Below are positions 14,648-23,629 of a stretch of DNA of 25,524 nucleotides, piece by piece; within the stretch, counting starts at the first letter, position 1, and the number at the start of each line of letters is the position of its first letter. The position numbers and the translations under genes are program-made. The notes beneath the pieces were generated by a model. The model searched no databases and was not told the origin of the DNA. It was given only the letters and a program-made list of their open reading frames with translations. The DNA lies in contig CBFGWV010000035.1 in assembly GCA_965652545.1 (NCBI GenBank), forward strand, positions 1-25,524. The letters are read 5' to 3'. This DNA is from CBFGWV01 sp965652545 (GTDB lineage Bacteria; Pseudomonadota; Gammaproteobacteria; Competibacterales; Competibacteraceae).

Positions 14648-15847
14648 TTAGAAGAACCAGGCCAGCTCAAGCGTGACGACGTCCTCGTTACGCAGCGAAT
14701 ACGCCTGGTCCCCGCGTGCGATACCGGTGGCGACGCGCGCCTCCAGGTTGAGTTTGAAATCGTCCCCCAGCCGGCGCGAGGCCTCCAGTGTGAGAAACGA
14801 TCCGCTCCCGTCCAGATCGATGGCCATGCCCACCAGGGCCGAAGTGCTCTGGTGGTCGTTCAAATTGAGCCGCGCCCCCAGGACAAGATCGTTCTCCAAC
14901 GCCGTGGTGGCGCGGTCCCCGCGGTCGTCGTAAACGATCTCGCCGATCAGCCCCAGGTCCGCATCGCTGCCCAGAACCCCCACGACCGTGTACTCGAACC
15001 CACCGGTGGCGGCGAGGTAGGTCTCGTCCCCGCCGGCGCGGCGTATCGCCTCAAGCTTCCACAGCCATTCATCGGTGGTGTACAGCAGCTCCAGGCCGGT
15101 CTGGTGGATGACAGGGTAGAACGGGACCAACACCGGGCGGCCGCTGTCGTCCAGGCTGGGGCGAAGCGCCGGTTCGCGGCTGGTGCCGTAAAAGTGCGAC
15201 AGCGCCATGTCCCAGTTGCCCTGTGTCCTGAACCAGCGCACGGCCAGGTCGGTGCGTTTGTCACCGGCGGCGGACTCGAACTCGGCCTTGTCGGTGGCCA
15301 CCGGTACGCCACCATGCAGGCGGCCCTCGCGGCCGGGAAACACCCGTTCGCGAAAACCCGGCAGCACGAACACATCCAGCGTGCCCCAGTCGCCGATCCA
15401 GGCGAGGTTGGCCATGAACTGGCCGAGCTTGTCCTCGCCGTCCAGGTCCTGGGCGAGGTCCGACTGGTTGACGATGTCTACCAGATGGGCGAACTCCGTC
15501 ACCCCCCAGAACACCTTGCGAATGCCGATGCGCGACTCCCAGTCGTCGGCGGCGCGGGTCCAGGACAGCTCCGCGATGTCCCCGCGGCTGCGCTCGGCGT
15601 CTTCCCGATCCAGCCGCAGTTGGGGGTTGAAGACGAAGACCTGGCGCCCGTCGTCCCACACATGGGCGTACTCGGCGTCCAGGACTAGCGCGATGTCGCT
15701 GCCGCTGAACTGGGTATCGCCCAGCGGCGCCTGGGGGAAGTACCGCCATTGGCCGGTCAACGAACCGGACCAGTCCCCCGCGCCCGCCGCTTGCGCACCG
15801 GCCAGCGCAAGAGCGGCGGCAATCGCCGCGATCGGTCGGCAAGCCAT
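14648..15847 (-). CDS. Outer-membrane beta-barrel protein of the export module
   Basis: 399 aa. A signal peptide is clear at residues 1-23 (MACRPIAAIAAALALAGAQA, then AGA), followed by a mature protein of alternating short polar and hydrophobic segments rich in Trp, Tyr, Asp and Gly. The last residues, LELAWFF, form the C-terminal aromatic signature of outer-membrane proteins recognised by the BAM machinery. No named family was recognised with certainty; it resembles DUF1302-type porins. It lies 3 bp after the LolA-like gene and after an MMPL transporter, a trio often seen together in lipid export loci. I infer that it is the outer-membrane receiver or channel for the operon's product. It is the last gene of the nine-gene operon. 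Confidence 0.72.
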   Translation of the reverse strand: MACRPIAAIAAALALAGAQAAGAGDWSGSLTGQWRYFPQAPLGDTQFSGSDIALVLDAEYAHVWDDGRQVFVFNPQLRLDREDAERSRGDIAELSWTRAADDWESRIGIRKVFWGVTEFAHLVDIVNQSDLAQDLDGEDKLGQFMANLAWIGDWGTLDVFVLPGFRERVFPGREGRLHGGVPVATDKAEFESAAGDKRTDLAVRWFRTQGNWDMALSHFYGTSREPALRPSLDDSGRPVLVPFYPVIHQTGLELLYTTDEWLWKLEAIRRAGGDETYLAATGGFEYTVVGVLGSDADLGLIGEIVYDDRGDRATTALENDLVLGARLNLNDHQSTSALVGMAIDLDGSGSFLTLEASRRLGDDFKLNLEARVATGIARGDQAYSLRNEDVVTLELAWFF

Positions 15848-15850
15848 GGC

Positions 15851-16627
15851 TCAGCGCGTCCGTTTGAGCGTGGCCTGGTCGAAGTCGCGCGCGCTCAGAT
15901 CCAAACCGAAGCGAAAGCCGCTGCGCTCCATCACGGTGACCTTGCCGTTTTGCAGGTTCTCCATGGTGAGCCGGGCGGCGCGCCAGTACGTTCCCTCGTA
16001 CTGCTCGTAGTCGCTGAACACCAGCGTCTTGAGCGGCTGACCGTGCAGGTCGGTGTAGTCGATCTTCCACGTACGGTAGTCCGTCGTGTCGATCCACACG
16101 GTGAGTCTGGAATAGCCCGAGTGCTCGTAGCGTGGCTCGCGCTCGACCACAAAGCACTCCAGCGTGCCGCAGGCCTCCGTCCGCAGCAGGCTGTGGTGGT
16201 ACTTGTCCACCTCCTGGGAGGCGAGGTCCTCGAAAGCGAACTCGCTGCTCATGAACGGCCGCGACTTGGTGCTGGCGGCGATGCGCTTGACCCGCTTGAG
16301 CGCGGGCAGGTAGATCCACTGGTCATCGGCGTCCAGCGCGTGCGACCAGGTGAGCACCGCGGTGCCTTCCACGTCCTTGGGTTGGTCGAAAACGACCAGG
16401 CTGCGGTCGCCGTCGCCGTCGACCTCCAGCGTGCGCAGCCGCATATGGCGGTCACTCTTGCGCCCATCCCGGTCGATCAGGGTCATGAGCACCGTCACCT
16501 CCGTGCTGCCCCAGCCGGTGTCTCGGCGGTCGGCCTCAGTGGACACCGCCAGGCCTTGCTCGTCGGCCACGGCAGTCAGCGGGGCCAGCCAGAGCACGAC
16601 GATCATCCGTGTAATCCATGGGTTCAT
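15851..16627 (-). CDS. LolA-like outer-membrane lipoprotein-sorting-type periplasmic protein
   Basis: 258 aa with an N-terminal signal peptide (MNPWITRMIVVLWLAPLTAVA). The rest is a beta-rich LolA-like fold: SDRHMRLRTLEVDGDGDRSL, then QWIYLPALKRVKRIAASTKS and a later VERSGFRFGLDLSARDFDQATLKR-like ending; only short parts are quoted here as landmarks. Such proteins typically accompany MMPL transporters and are thought to ferry a lipid across the periplasm. The ATG at 16627 is chosen because GGAG lies 6 nt upstream; the longer start would place charged residues before the signal peptide. Two cysteines, in EACGTLECF, may form a disulfide. The gene lies 37 bp after the MMPL gene and 3 bp before the beta-barrel gene. 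Confidence 0.78.
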   Translation of the reverse strand: MNPWITRMIVVLWLAPLTAVADEQGLAVSTEADRRDTGWGSTEVTVLMTLIDRDGRKSDRHMRLRTLEVDGDGDRSLVVFDQPKDVEGTAVLTWSHALDADDQWIYLPALKRVKRIAASTKSRPFMSSEFAFEDLASQEVDKYHHSLLRTEACGTLECFVVEREPRYEHSGYSRLTVWIDTTDYRTWKIDYTDLHGQPLKTLVFSDYEQYEGTYWRAARLTMENLQNGKVTVMERSGFRFGLDLSARDFDQATLKRTR

Positions 16628-16664
16628 GCGCAACTCCATACATACCGATGTTTTGAAAAAGCGA

Positions 16665-18971
16665 TCACGCAAAGCGGAGCCAACGGATCCGCCCCGCGGC
16701 CAGGAAAAACAGCAACGCCGGCAGGAACACCAGGTCGACGATCAAGGCCAGGGTGATGACCAAGGTGGTCAGCAGTCCCATTTGGGCGTTGACGTTGAAC
16801 TGTGAAAACGCCAGGACACTGAAGCCCACCGCCAGCAGGACGGTGGTGGCGATGACGGCGCCGCCAACGTGCTCGAGTGCCCGGGTGACGGCGGCGCGGA
16901 TGTCCAGCCCCGCCTTCAGCTCGCTCTGGACATGACTGAGGACGTGCACCGTGTCGTCGACGATGATGCCCATGGCCACACCGGCGACGATGGACACCAC
17001 CAGGTTGATCTCGCCCACCAGCAGGCCCCAGACGCCCAGCCCGGCGATAATCGGCAGGATGTTCGGCAACAGGCTGAGCAGACCGAGGCGGACCGATTTC
17101 AAGGCCACGGCCATCAGCAGCGAAATCATCACCAGGGCCGCCAGCAAGCCGCCGAACAGGCTCTTGATGTTGCGATCGCCGATATGGGCGAACATCAGGC
17201 GCGGGCTGGCGGCGGCGATAGCTGCCCCGCCGCTGTGCAGCGCCAGCCATTGGCGGGCGCGCCGCTCCAGGTCCAGCAACGCGTGGCTGCCGATGTTGCG
17301 GCAGGTGACGATCACCCGGGTGGCGGACTTGTCCGGGCTGACGAAGGTGGTCAGTTCAAGGCCCGGCGGCAGCGACAACTCGTACAGCAGCAGGTACTGA
17401 GCGGCCAGCTCGCGTGAGTCCGGGAGGCGATACCAGGACGCAACGTCGCCGTGCATGTTCTGATTCAGCCGCTTGAGGATGTCCGACACGACCACCACGT
17501 GATCGACCTCCGGCTGGCTGAGCAACCATTGTTTGAAGGCCTCCAGCACCGCCAGGACGTCCGGGTCGGTGATGCCGTTTTCGCGCCCGGTATCCAGCGA
17601 GAAGTCCACGAACACCGCGCCGGCCAGCCGCTCGGCCAGGTAGTCGGTGTCCTGGCGGATGACCAGATCGTCCTGGAAGTACTTCAACGGGTCGTCGTTG
17701 GTGGTGTTCAGGACGGCAAAGCCGGACAACACCAGCATGATGGCCAGCGCGACGACGAGCAGCCGGTTGTGATGGTTGTACAAGGCGTCCACGTAACGTG
17801 CCACGGGCAGGGTGCCGATGTGGCGGCCGTTTGCCGGCAGACGTATGCGGCGCATGCAGGCGGGCAGCAGGAACAGGCTCAGCAACAGCGCCAGGGTGAC
17901 GCCGATGGCCACGATGACGCCCAGAGCCTGGATGGGCGGTGAGTCGGACGCCATCAGGGTCAGAAAACCCGCCGCGGTGGTCAGGCTGGTGATGACTACG
18001 GCCTTGGCGTTGCTCTGCACGCTGAGGTGTATCGCCTCGGCCGCGGCACGTCCTTTCGCATGCTCGCGTAAGGCTGTGCTGATCAGGTGGATGGCATCGG
18101 CGACCGCCAGGGTCATGATGATGGTCGGCGCGTTGAGCGTGACGGTGTTGATCGAATACCCCAGCCAGCCGGCCGCCCCCAGGGCGCCTGCGGTGCTCAG
18201 GGCGATCAACAGCAGCACCGCGCCGGTGAGGGCGACGCTGCGAAACAGCATGATCATCAGCGCGAGCAGGACGACGTACATCAGCGGTGTCAGCGTCTTG
18301 GCATCGCGCTCGGCCTCGTCGGCGAAGGCGTTGCTGATGGGCACGATACCGCTGAGGCGGAAGTCCACATCCGCGTAGTCCTGGCGGAAGCGCTCGAGCA
18401 TCGTGCCCACCGCCTGCGTCGCCTGCCGACTCTCCGAGCGCTTGTCCCGCCCCGGCAGGTCGAAGGTGACATTGATGGCGGTCACGCTGCCGGCCGCATC
18501 GACCAGCTTGCCCAGCAGAAACGGCTCCGACAGCGCGATGGCCTCGACCCGCGCCACCGCCGCCGTGCCGCCGTCGGGGTCGTAGAGGTCTTCGACGGCA
18601 ATGTCGTCGCCGTCCACGGCCATGTGCTGGAAGTTGGTGATGGCATCCACCCGACTGGCGAACGGCAGCCGCCAGGCCTGGTCGGTGAGCGCGTGCACCA
18701 GATCGAGAATGCGTTCATTGAAGACATCGCCCGTGCTCGGGGTGACGATGATCAAGGCGTTGTCCGACTTGGCGTAGGTCGCCTGCATGGTCTCGAAGGC
18801 CTGCAACTGCGGATTCGCGCGGCTGAAGAAAATCCGGTACTCGCCCTCCACGTGCAGGTCCTTCAGGCCCAAGGCCAGCAGCAGCGTGCAGGCCAGGGTC
18901 AGCACCAAGCCGGCGCTGCGGTAGCGGAGGATGGCCGCCGTCCAGTGTTCGACGTGCATGGTGGCGTTCAT
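16665..18971 (-). CDS. MMPL/RND-family transporter
   Basis: 768-aa inner-membrane exporter. One transmembrane helix (about residues 17-37) is followed by a large periplasmic domain of about 180 residues. Five helices then surround NTVTLNAPTIIMTLAVADAI, and the second half repeats this plan with INLVVSIVAGVAMGIIVDDT. The repeated layout and the intramembrane aspartates in AVADAIH and IIVDDTVH, used for proton coupling, identify the HAE3/MMPL branch of RND pumps. These move hydrophobic molecules, often lipids or acyl products, out of the inner membrane. No membrane-fusion protein is encoded nearby; the LolA-like and beta-barrel genes may serve that need. The start overlaps the flavoprotein stop by 4 bp (ATGA), so the exporter is translationally coupled to the biosynthetic genes. 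Confidence 0.88.
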   Translation of the reverse strand: MNATMHVEHWTAAILRYRSAGLVLTLACTLLLALGLKDLHVEGEYRIFFSRANPQLQAFETMQATYAKSDNALIIVTPSTGDVFNERILDLVHALTDQAWRLPFASRVDAITNFQHMAVDGDDIAVEDLYDPDGGTAAVARVEAIALSEPFLLGKLVDAAGSVTAINVTFDLPGRDKRSESRQATQAVGTMLERFRQDYADVDFRLSGIVPISNAFADEAERDAKTLTPLMYVVLLALMIMLFRSVALTGAVLLLIALSTAGALGAAGWLGYSINTVTLNAPTIIMTLAVADAIHLISTALREHAKGRAAAEAIHLSVQSNAKAVVITSLTTAAGFLTLMASDSPPIQALGVIVAIGVTLALLLSLFLLPACMRRIRLPANGRHIGTLPVARYVDALYNHHNRLLVVALAIMLVLSGFAVLNTTNDDPLKYFQDDLVIRQDTDYLAERLAGAVFVDFSLDTGRENGITDPDVLAVLEAFKQWLLSQPEVDHVVVVSDILKRLNQNMHGDVASWYRLPDSRELAAQYLLLYELSLPPGLELTTFVSPDKSATRVIVTCRNIGSHALLDLERRARQWLALHSGGAAIAAASPRLMFAHIGDRNIKSLFGGLLAALVMISLLMAVALKSVRLGLLSLLPNILPIIAGLGVWGLLVGEINLVVSIVAGVAMGIIVDDTVHVLSHVQSELKAGLDIRAAVTRALEHVGGAVIATTVLLAVGFSVLAFSQFNVNAQMGLLTTLVITLALIVDLVFLPALLFFLAAGRIRWLRFA

Positions 18972-20077
18972 CCACAGGCGCTGGTGGCGAGGTGCGGACT
19001 ACGGTCGCGGACCCGTTGTCCGTCCAGGTAGGCGGTCACCTGCTGCACGGCGGCGCGGGCATCCCGCTCGGCACCGGGCAGCAGCTCCGATGCCCGGCAG
19101 GAGAGCCAACGCTTGCCGACCATGAACAGGCCTGGCTCGGGTGTCAGGCCGTTTCTGGCGATGAAGCCGTTGCCGTCGATGCAATGCGGCAGACGCAGCC
19201 AGCCGGTGACGTCGCGGTAGCCCAGGGCCCAGATCACGCAGCCGACGTCCCGCCGTGCACCGCTCTGAAGCAGCACGCTGCGGCCCTTGCAGCCGACGAC
19301 CCGTGGCAGCAGGGCTACGCCCATGTTTGCCAGGGCACGGTCGTTGAGGTCGCCGCAGGGCACCGGGTTGCGCCGTTTGAGCGCGCGGCCCACCAGCGTG
19401 TCCGGCCCGGCGTAGAGGATGCCGAGCTTGTCCAGCCACCAGAAGATGTCCTTGCCCAGGACGCGATTGGGTACGAGGTTGCGCCGTGACCCGCGCGCAA
19501 GGGCCACCGGACGCGAGCCGGCCAGCTCCGCGGCGATCTGCCGGCCGGAGGCGCCGTCGCCGACCACCAGGACCGGTCCGGCCGGCAACGCGTCCGCCGA
19601 TCCATAGTCTGCCGCGGTCAGCTGCGTTACTTCGCTGGCCAGGGCTTGCGCATGGTGGGGGACGACGGTGCGCTGGTTGGAGCCGGTGGCGTTGATGACG
19701 GTGCGCGCTCGCAGACTGCGGCCGTCGTCGAAGCGCACACGGAACAGGTCGCCGTCCTTGTCGAGGGCCACCACGTGCTGCCCGAGCTTCACGCTCAAGT
19801 CGTGGACGATGGCATAGGCTTGTAGATACGCCGCGACCTCGTCCTTGCCCGGGTAACCGTCGGGGTCGCCGGGAAATGCCAGACCTGGCAGGCCGCAGAA
19901 CCGGCGCGAGGTGAACAGCGTCAGGTTGTCGGGTCGGTTCAACCAGGCATCGCCCAGCCGCGCAGCGCGGTCGACGATGCAGTAGTCCAGCCCGCGGCGC
20001 TTGAGGAGCAGCCCGGCGGTCAGGCCCGACTGGCCGCCGCCGATGATCAGGCAGTCGATGATGGCCATGGCGTTCAT
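18968..20077 (-). CDS. FAD/NAD(P)-binding flavoprotein, flavin-monooxygenase-like
   Basis: 369 aa. The FAD site is IIGGGQSGLTAGLLL (GGGQSG at residues 13-18), followed by the usual WLNRPDNLTLFTSRRF block of single-component flavin monooxygenases. INATGSN is at about 129-135. A second dinucleotide site, VVGDGASGRQIAAEL (about 172-186), fits NADPH. CVIWALGYRDVTGW is the conserved ATG-like closing motif. Family members oxygenate sulfur, nitrogen or carbonyl carbon (Baeyer-Villiger type). The typical FxGxxxHxxxW motif is not obvious, so an oxidase or reductase role remains possible. It overlaps the ACP gene by 4 bp and the MMPL gene by 4 bp. I infer that it modifies the carrier-bound or sulfur-bearing intermediate before export. 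Confidence 0.82.
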   Translation of the reverse strand: MNAMAIIDCLIIGGGQSGLTAGLLLKRRGLDYCIVDRAARLGDAWLNRPDNLTLFTSRRFCGLPGLAFPGDPDGYPGKDEVAAYLQAYAIVHDLSVKLGQHVVALDKDGDLFRVRFDDGRSLRARTVINATGSNQRTVVPHHAQALASEVTQLTAADYGSADALPAGPVLVVGDGASGRQIAAELAGSRPVALARGSRRNLVPNRVLGKDIFWWLDKLGILYAGPDTLVGRALKRRNPVPCGDLNDRALANMGVALLPRVVGCKGRSVLLQSGARRDVGCVIWALGYRDVTGWLRLPHCIDGNGFIARNGLTPEPGLFMVGKRWLSCRASELLPGAERDARAAVQQVTAYLDGQRVRDRSPHLATSACG

Positions 20078-20334
20078 CCTTGCGCCAGAAGCGCTTCGAG
20101 CTTCCCGGCCAGCGCGTTGATGGTGGGGTAGTCGTAAGCCAGGGTGGGGTCGAGTTCGAGCCCGAGGTACTCCTCCAGCCGGCCGATCAAGGTCACCTGG
20201 GTCATGGAGTCCAGCCCCATGGCGCTGAACGAGGTGTCGCCGTCCGGCGGTGCGTCGTCCGGGTGCAGGGCGCGGCGGATCTCGTCCAACAAGAAAGCGT
20301 GCACGGCCTGTGCGTCCATGGTTTCAGCGTGCAT
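20074..20334 (-). CDS. Acyl carrier protein
   Basis: 86-aa acidic, helical carrier protein. The phosphopantetheine attachment motif is GLDSMTQVTLI with Ser43, in the usual place about half way along. SFSAMGLDSM and LAYDYPTINALAGKLE are standard for stand-alone carriers and for carrier domains that work with FAALs. The ATG at 20334 has AGGAG about 10 nt upstream and overlaps the ligase gene by 11 bp; an internal ATG at 20319 is possible. The operon has no ketosynthase or acyltransferase, so the carrier probably presents a ready-made fatty acid to the flavoprotein and sulfur enzymes and does not support chain elongation. Confidence 0.9.
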   Translation of the reverse strand: MHAETMDAQAVHAFLLDEIRRALHPDDAPPDGDTSFSAMGLDSMTQVTLIGRLEEYLGLELDPTLAYDYPTINALAGKLEALLAQG

Positions 20335-22054
20335 CGGTCACGGTCTCCTGGATGTACGGTGTCAGTTGCCCGTGCAGGTACAGAAACCTGCAGTAAGCGC
20401 GCTGGAGCTTGCCGCTGGTGGTGCGGGGCAGGGCGTTGCGGGGGATGAAGCGGACATCCGCGAGCGTGATGTCATGGTCGCGCGCCACCGCCTCGACGAT
20501 GGCACGACGCAGCGCGCCGAGCTCGCCGTCCCAGTGCCTGGGCATCTCCTGCACGGCCACCACCGTTTCGCGATGGCCGTCGTCGGTGGCGAACACCGCC
20601 GCGGTGTTCAGGCCCAGTTGCGGCGAGGCGGTGTTGACGGTGTGTTCGATATCCTGCGGGTGCAAGGTGCGTCCGCGCACGATGATGATGTCCTTGAGCC
20701 GCCCGGTGACATACACGCGGCCGTGATGCAGGACACCCAGATCGCCGGTGCGCAGGTATGGGCCACGGCCATCGGCGGTGCGGGCGCCGAACACCGCCTC
20801 GCTGGCTGCCGGGTTGCGCCAGTACCCTCGCGCCACCGAGGGGCCGCGCGCCCAGATTTCGCCGATGTCGCCGGCTTCGGCCTCGCGCCCCGTTTCCGGG
20901 TCGACGATGAGTACCTCATGCTCCGCGGCCACCTCGCCGCAGCCCACGAGTAGGGTGCGGGCCGGACCGGGTTCGGCGTCGCGCAACTGCCGCTGCTGCT
21001 CCAAGGTCTGCTTGTCCGCCGCCAGCAGCTGGGGTTTGGCACGGGTCTGCTGACCGCTCAACAGCAACGTGGTCTCGGCCATGCCGTAGCAGGGGCGGAA
21101 GCTCTCCGCCTCGAAGCCGTAGCGGGCGAAGCGCTCGGCGAAGCGGCGCAAGCTGTGTGCCCGCACCGGTTCGGCCCCGTTGAGGGCGATGTGCCAGCGG
21201 CTGAGGTCGACGCCGTCCAGTTCGTCGTCACGGCAGCGCTCGCTGCACAAGTCGTAGGCGAAGTTGGGTGCCGCGGAGCTCTCGATGCCGAAGTCGCTGA
21301 TCATCCGCAGCCAGCGCGAGGGTCGCTGCACGAACGCCAGCGGGGGCATGAACACGTAGGTGCCGCCCACGAACAGCGGGTGCAGGAGGTTTCCGACCAG
21401 GCCCATGTCGTGGTAGTGCGGCAGCCAGCCGCCACAGACGGCATCGCTGCCGAGGCCGCACATGCGCTGCATCGCCGCCTCGTTGGCCATCAGGTTGGCG
21501 TGGCTGACCATAACCCCTTTGGGCGTTCCGGTAGAGCCCGAGGTGTACTGGATGACGGCCAGATCGTCCGGCCGGATCGACGGCCGCGTGGCCGTCGCAT
21601 CGACGGTCACCTGGTCGATGTCCCAGACCTCGATACCGCCGGCGGCGGATGGCGGACAGACCGCGCAGTGCACATGCTCCAGCATCGTGGCGTTGGTCAG
21701 CACCAGACGGCTGCCGCAGTCGGCCAACACCGCGCTCAGGCGGCGCTGATGGTGACTTTGGTGGGCGAAATGCAGGGGCACCGCGATGGCGCCGGCCTTG
21801 AGCACGGCGAAGAACGCCACGATGAAATCCAGGCCCGGCGGAAAGATCAGCAGCACCGGCTCGCCGGGACCCGCGGCGGAAGCCAGCGCGGCGGCCAGCC
21901 GCGCGCTGCGCCGCTCCAGGTCCTGGTAACTGAGCGTGAGCCCCGGCCCCGCACCGCGTGGCAGGAAAACGTAGGCGCTTTTATGCGGTGTGCTGGCGCT
22001 GTGCCGGGCCAGCACCTCGGGCATGTGTAGAGGTAGGTGGTTGTGCACGTTCAT
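20324..22054 (-). CDS. Fatty acyl-AMP ligase (FAAL family)
   Basis: 576-aa adenylating enzyme. The ATP-binding motif YTSGSTGTPKG is at residues 170-180. LPHYHDMGLVG (211-221) is the motif that marks FAALs among acyl ligases. NGAEPVR (292-298), CYGMAETTL (322-330), YLRTGDLG (433-440) and the catalytic lysine in TTSGKLQR (Lys549) complete the set. FAALs form acyl-AMP and hand the acyl group to an acyl carrier protein without using coenzyme A. The ACP gene follows with an 11-bp overlap, which fits exactly. The start overlaps the cysteine desulfurase stop by 1 bp. The chain length preferred cannot be told from sequence. Confidence 0.92.
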   Translation of the reverse strand: MNVHNHLPLHMPEVLARHSASTPHKSAYVFLPRGAGPGLTLSYQDLERRSARLAAALASAAGPGEPVLLIFPPGLDFIVAFFAVLKAGAIAVPLHFAHQSHHQRRLSAVLADCGSRLVLTNATMLEHVHCAVCPPSAAGGIEVWDIDQVTVDATATRPSIRPDDLAVIQYTSGSTGTPKGVMVSHANLMANEAAMQRMCGLGSDAVCGGWLPHYHDMGLVGNLLHPLFVGGTYVFMPPLAFVQRPSRWLRMISDFGIESSAAPNFAYDLCSERCRDDELDGVDLSRWHIALNGAEPVRAHSLRRFAERFARYGFEAESFRPCYGMAETTLLLSGQQTRAKPQLLAADKQTLEQQRQLRDAEPGPARTLLVGCGEVAAEHEVLIVDPETGREAEAGDIGEIWARGPSVARGYWRNPAASEAVFGARTADGRGPYLRTGDLGVLHHGRVYVTGRLKDIIIVRGRTLHPQDIEHTVNTASPQLGLNTAAVFATDDGHRETVVAVQEMPRHWDGELGALRRAIVEAVARDHDITLADVRFIPRNALPRTTSGKLQRAYCRFLYLHGQLTPYIQETVTDAR

Positions 22055-23238
22055 CAGGCGGCCTCGGTAGGTATGCCGCCGGCGAGGGCGTGCAATTGGG
22101 TGACGGCCTCGCCGAGCGCGTCGGCCAGCCGATTGACGTCCTGCTCGCGGGTGTACCGCCCGAGACTGATGCGCACGGCGCCATCGATACGCGCATCCGG
22201 CAAGCCCATGGCCGTGAGCACATGGGAGCGGCGGGTCTGCTTGTTATTGCTGCACGCCGAGCCGATCGATACGGCGATCCCGTGACGGTGCTCCAGCAGG
22301 GCCGCCAAGGCCTCGCCGCGCACCCCGTCAAAGGACAGGTTCACGGTGTTGGGGCTTTGTGAGGCCTCATCGCGGGGGCCGTTGATCTGGAACGCCACCG
22401 CCCGCTCGCGCAGACGCGCAAGCAACCGCGTCTTCAGCCATTGCTGCGATTGGTGCCAGCGGATGCGTTGCTCGAGCGCATCGCGCACCGCCGCCCCCAG
22501 GCCGAGGATGCCGAGGACGTTTTCGGTGCCGCCGCGCAGGCCGCTCTCTTGTCCGCCACCGTGCAGCAGCGGGTTCAGCAGGGCGGCGTCGCGCACCCAC
22601 AGGCCGCCGACCCCTTTGGGGCCGTAGAACTTATGGGCCGAGAACGACAGCGTGGTACAGGGGATGGCATCGAGGTCGATGGCCAGCTTGCCGACCGCCT
22701 GCACCCCGTCAATACAAAAGGGGATGCCGTGCCCGGCGGCCAGCCGCCCGACCTCGGCCACCGGCTGGATGGCGCCGGTTTCGTTGTTGGCCATCATCAG
22801 GCTGATCAGGCGGGTGTCGGCGGTGATCGCGCGGGCCACATCGGCCGTGCGAACGACGCCCAGGCTGTCGGGCCGCACCAGGGTATGGGTGAAGCCGAAG
22901 TCCGCGCACAGGTGGCGTATCGTCTCCAGCACGGACGGGTGCTCGATGGCGGAGCTGACGATGTGCCCGCCGCGGGACAGGTGGCGGCCGAGGATGCCCT
23001 TGATGGCGAGGTTGTTGGCCTCGGTGCCGCCGGAGGTGAAATACACCTCGCCCGCACTGGCCTGGAGGAGGTCCAGGACCCACCGCCGTACCTCGCCGAT
23101 CCGCGCTTTCAGCTCGATGGCGTCGCGGCTCTTGCTGGAGGGGTTGGCGAACGAGGCCATGGCCTGGGACATCTCGTCCCGCACCCGCTGCGACAAGGGT
23201 GTGGTGGCGTTGTAGTCGAAATAACCTGACAGATCCAT
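22054..23238 (-). CDS. Cysteine desulfurase, IscS/NifS-like
   Basis: 394-aa PLP enzyme that takes sulfur from L-cysteine as an enzyme-bound persulfide. Catalytic positions match IscS closely: His100 (AIEHPSV), Asp177 (FCIDGVQAVG), the PLP lysine Lys203 (SFSAHKFYGPKG) and the persulfide Cys329 (SIGSACSNNK). The N-terminus YFDYNATTPL and FTSGGTEANNLAIKG are normal. The loop after the cysteine (NNKQTRRSHVL) differs from housekeeping IscS (TSASLEPSYVL), suggesting a specialised sulfur acceptor. It lies 21 bp after the scaffold gene and overlaps the FAAL gene by 1 bp. No iscR, iscA, hscAB, fdx or nif genes are present. I infer that sulfur goes to the operon's product, but cofactor supply for a partner cannot be excluded. 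Confidence 0.92.
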   Translation of the reverse strand: MDLSGYFDYNATTPLSQRVRDEMSQAMASFANPSSKSRDAIELKARIGEVRRWVLDLLQASAGEVYFTSGGTEANNLAIKGILGRHLSRGGHIVSSAIEHPSVLETIRHLCADFGFTHTLVRPDSLGVVRTADVARAITADTRLISLMMANNETGAIQPVAEVGRLAAGHGIPFCIDGVQAVGKLAIDLDAIPCTTLSFSAHKFYGPKGVGGLWVRDAALLNPLLHGGGQESGLRGGTENVLGILGLGAAVRDALEQRIRWHQSQQWLKTRLLARLRERAVAFQINGPRDEASQSPNTVNLSFDGVRGEALAALLEHRHGIAVSIGSACSNNKQTRRSHVLTAMGLPDARIDGAVRISLGRYTREQDVNRLADALGEAVTQLHALAGGIPTEAA

Positions 23239-23259
23239 GAGGTGCGTACTCCGTTACGG

Positions 23260-23619
23260 TCAGTCGTCCTGCACCGCGGCCAACTGGCCGAACAAGTCGT
23301 GCAGCATGTCCCGGCAATGACGCTGGGCCGGGTCCAGCTCACCGAGCAGCCCGTCGATCTCGCGCGGCTCGACGGCCTGCACCTGCGCCAGCGGGCGGCC
23401 GCTGATATAGCGGCAGAACACATTGGCGGTGGCGATCGACGTGGCGCAGCCCCAGGCCTGGAAGCGGGCCTGGCGCACCAGCCCGGCATCGGTCGCCAGC
23501 GTGATCACCATGCGGTCGCCGCAGACCGGGTTGCCGATGCGCAACTGCACCGCGGCGCTCTCGATCTCGCCCTGGAAGCAGGGGTTGGTGAAGTTCTCGA
23601 CGATGGTTTCGTTGAACAT
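23260..23619 (-). CDS. IscU/NifU-like sulfur/iron-sulfur scaffold protein
   Basis: 119-aa small scaffold, close to the IscU length of about 128 aa. All three metal/persulfide cysteines are present: Cys33 (GNPVCGDRM, with the key Asp35), Cys58 (WGCATSIATA) and Cys102 (RHCRDML, with the adjacent His101). The N-terminal NPCFQGEIE resembles the NifU/IscU start. IscU-type proteins accept sulfur from a cysteine desulfurase and build [2Fe-2S] clusters. The desulfurase gene follows 21 bp later, so the two almost certainly interact. The LPPVK chaperone motif recognised by HscA is absent (the region reads GELDPAQ), so delivery probably does not use HscA. The role may be sulfur relay in place of general cluster assembly. 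Confidence 0.88.
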   Translation of the reverse strand: MFNETIVENFTNPCFQGEIESAAVQLRIGNPVCGDRMVITLATDAGLVRQARFQAWGCATSIATANVFCRYISGRPLAQVQAVEPREIDGLLGELDPAQRHCRDMLHDLFGQLAAVQDD

Positions 23620-23629
23620 GACGGCGGCC

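Noticed and set aside
14471..15688. A 405-codon open frame on the plus strand
   Set aside because: It is antisense to the beta-barrel gene and begins inside the structured repeat. The minus frame has a signal peptide and a beta-barrel C-terminus, whereas this one has no recognisable domain.
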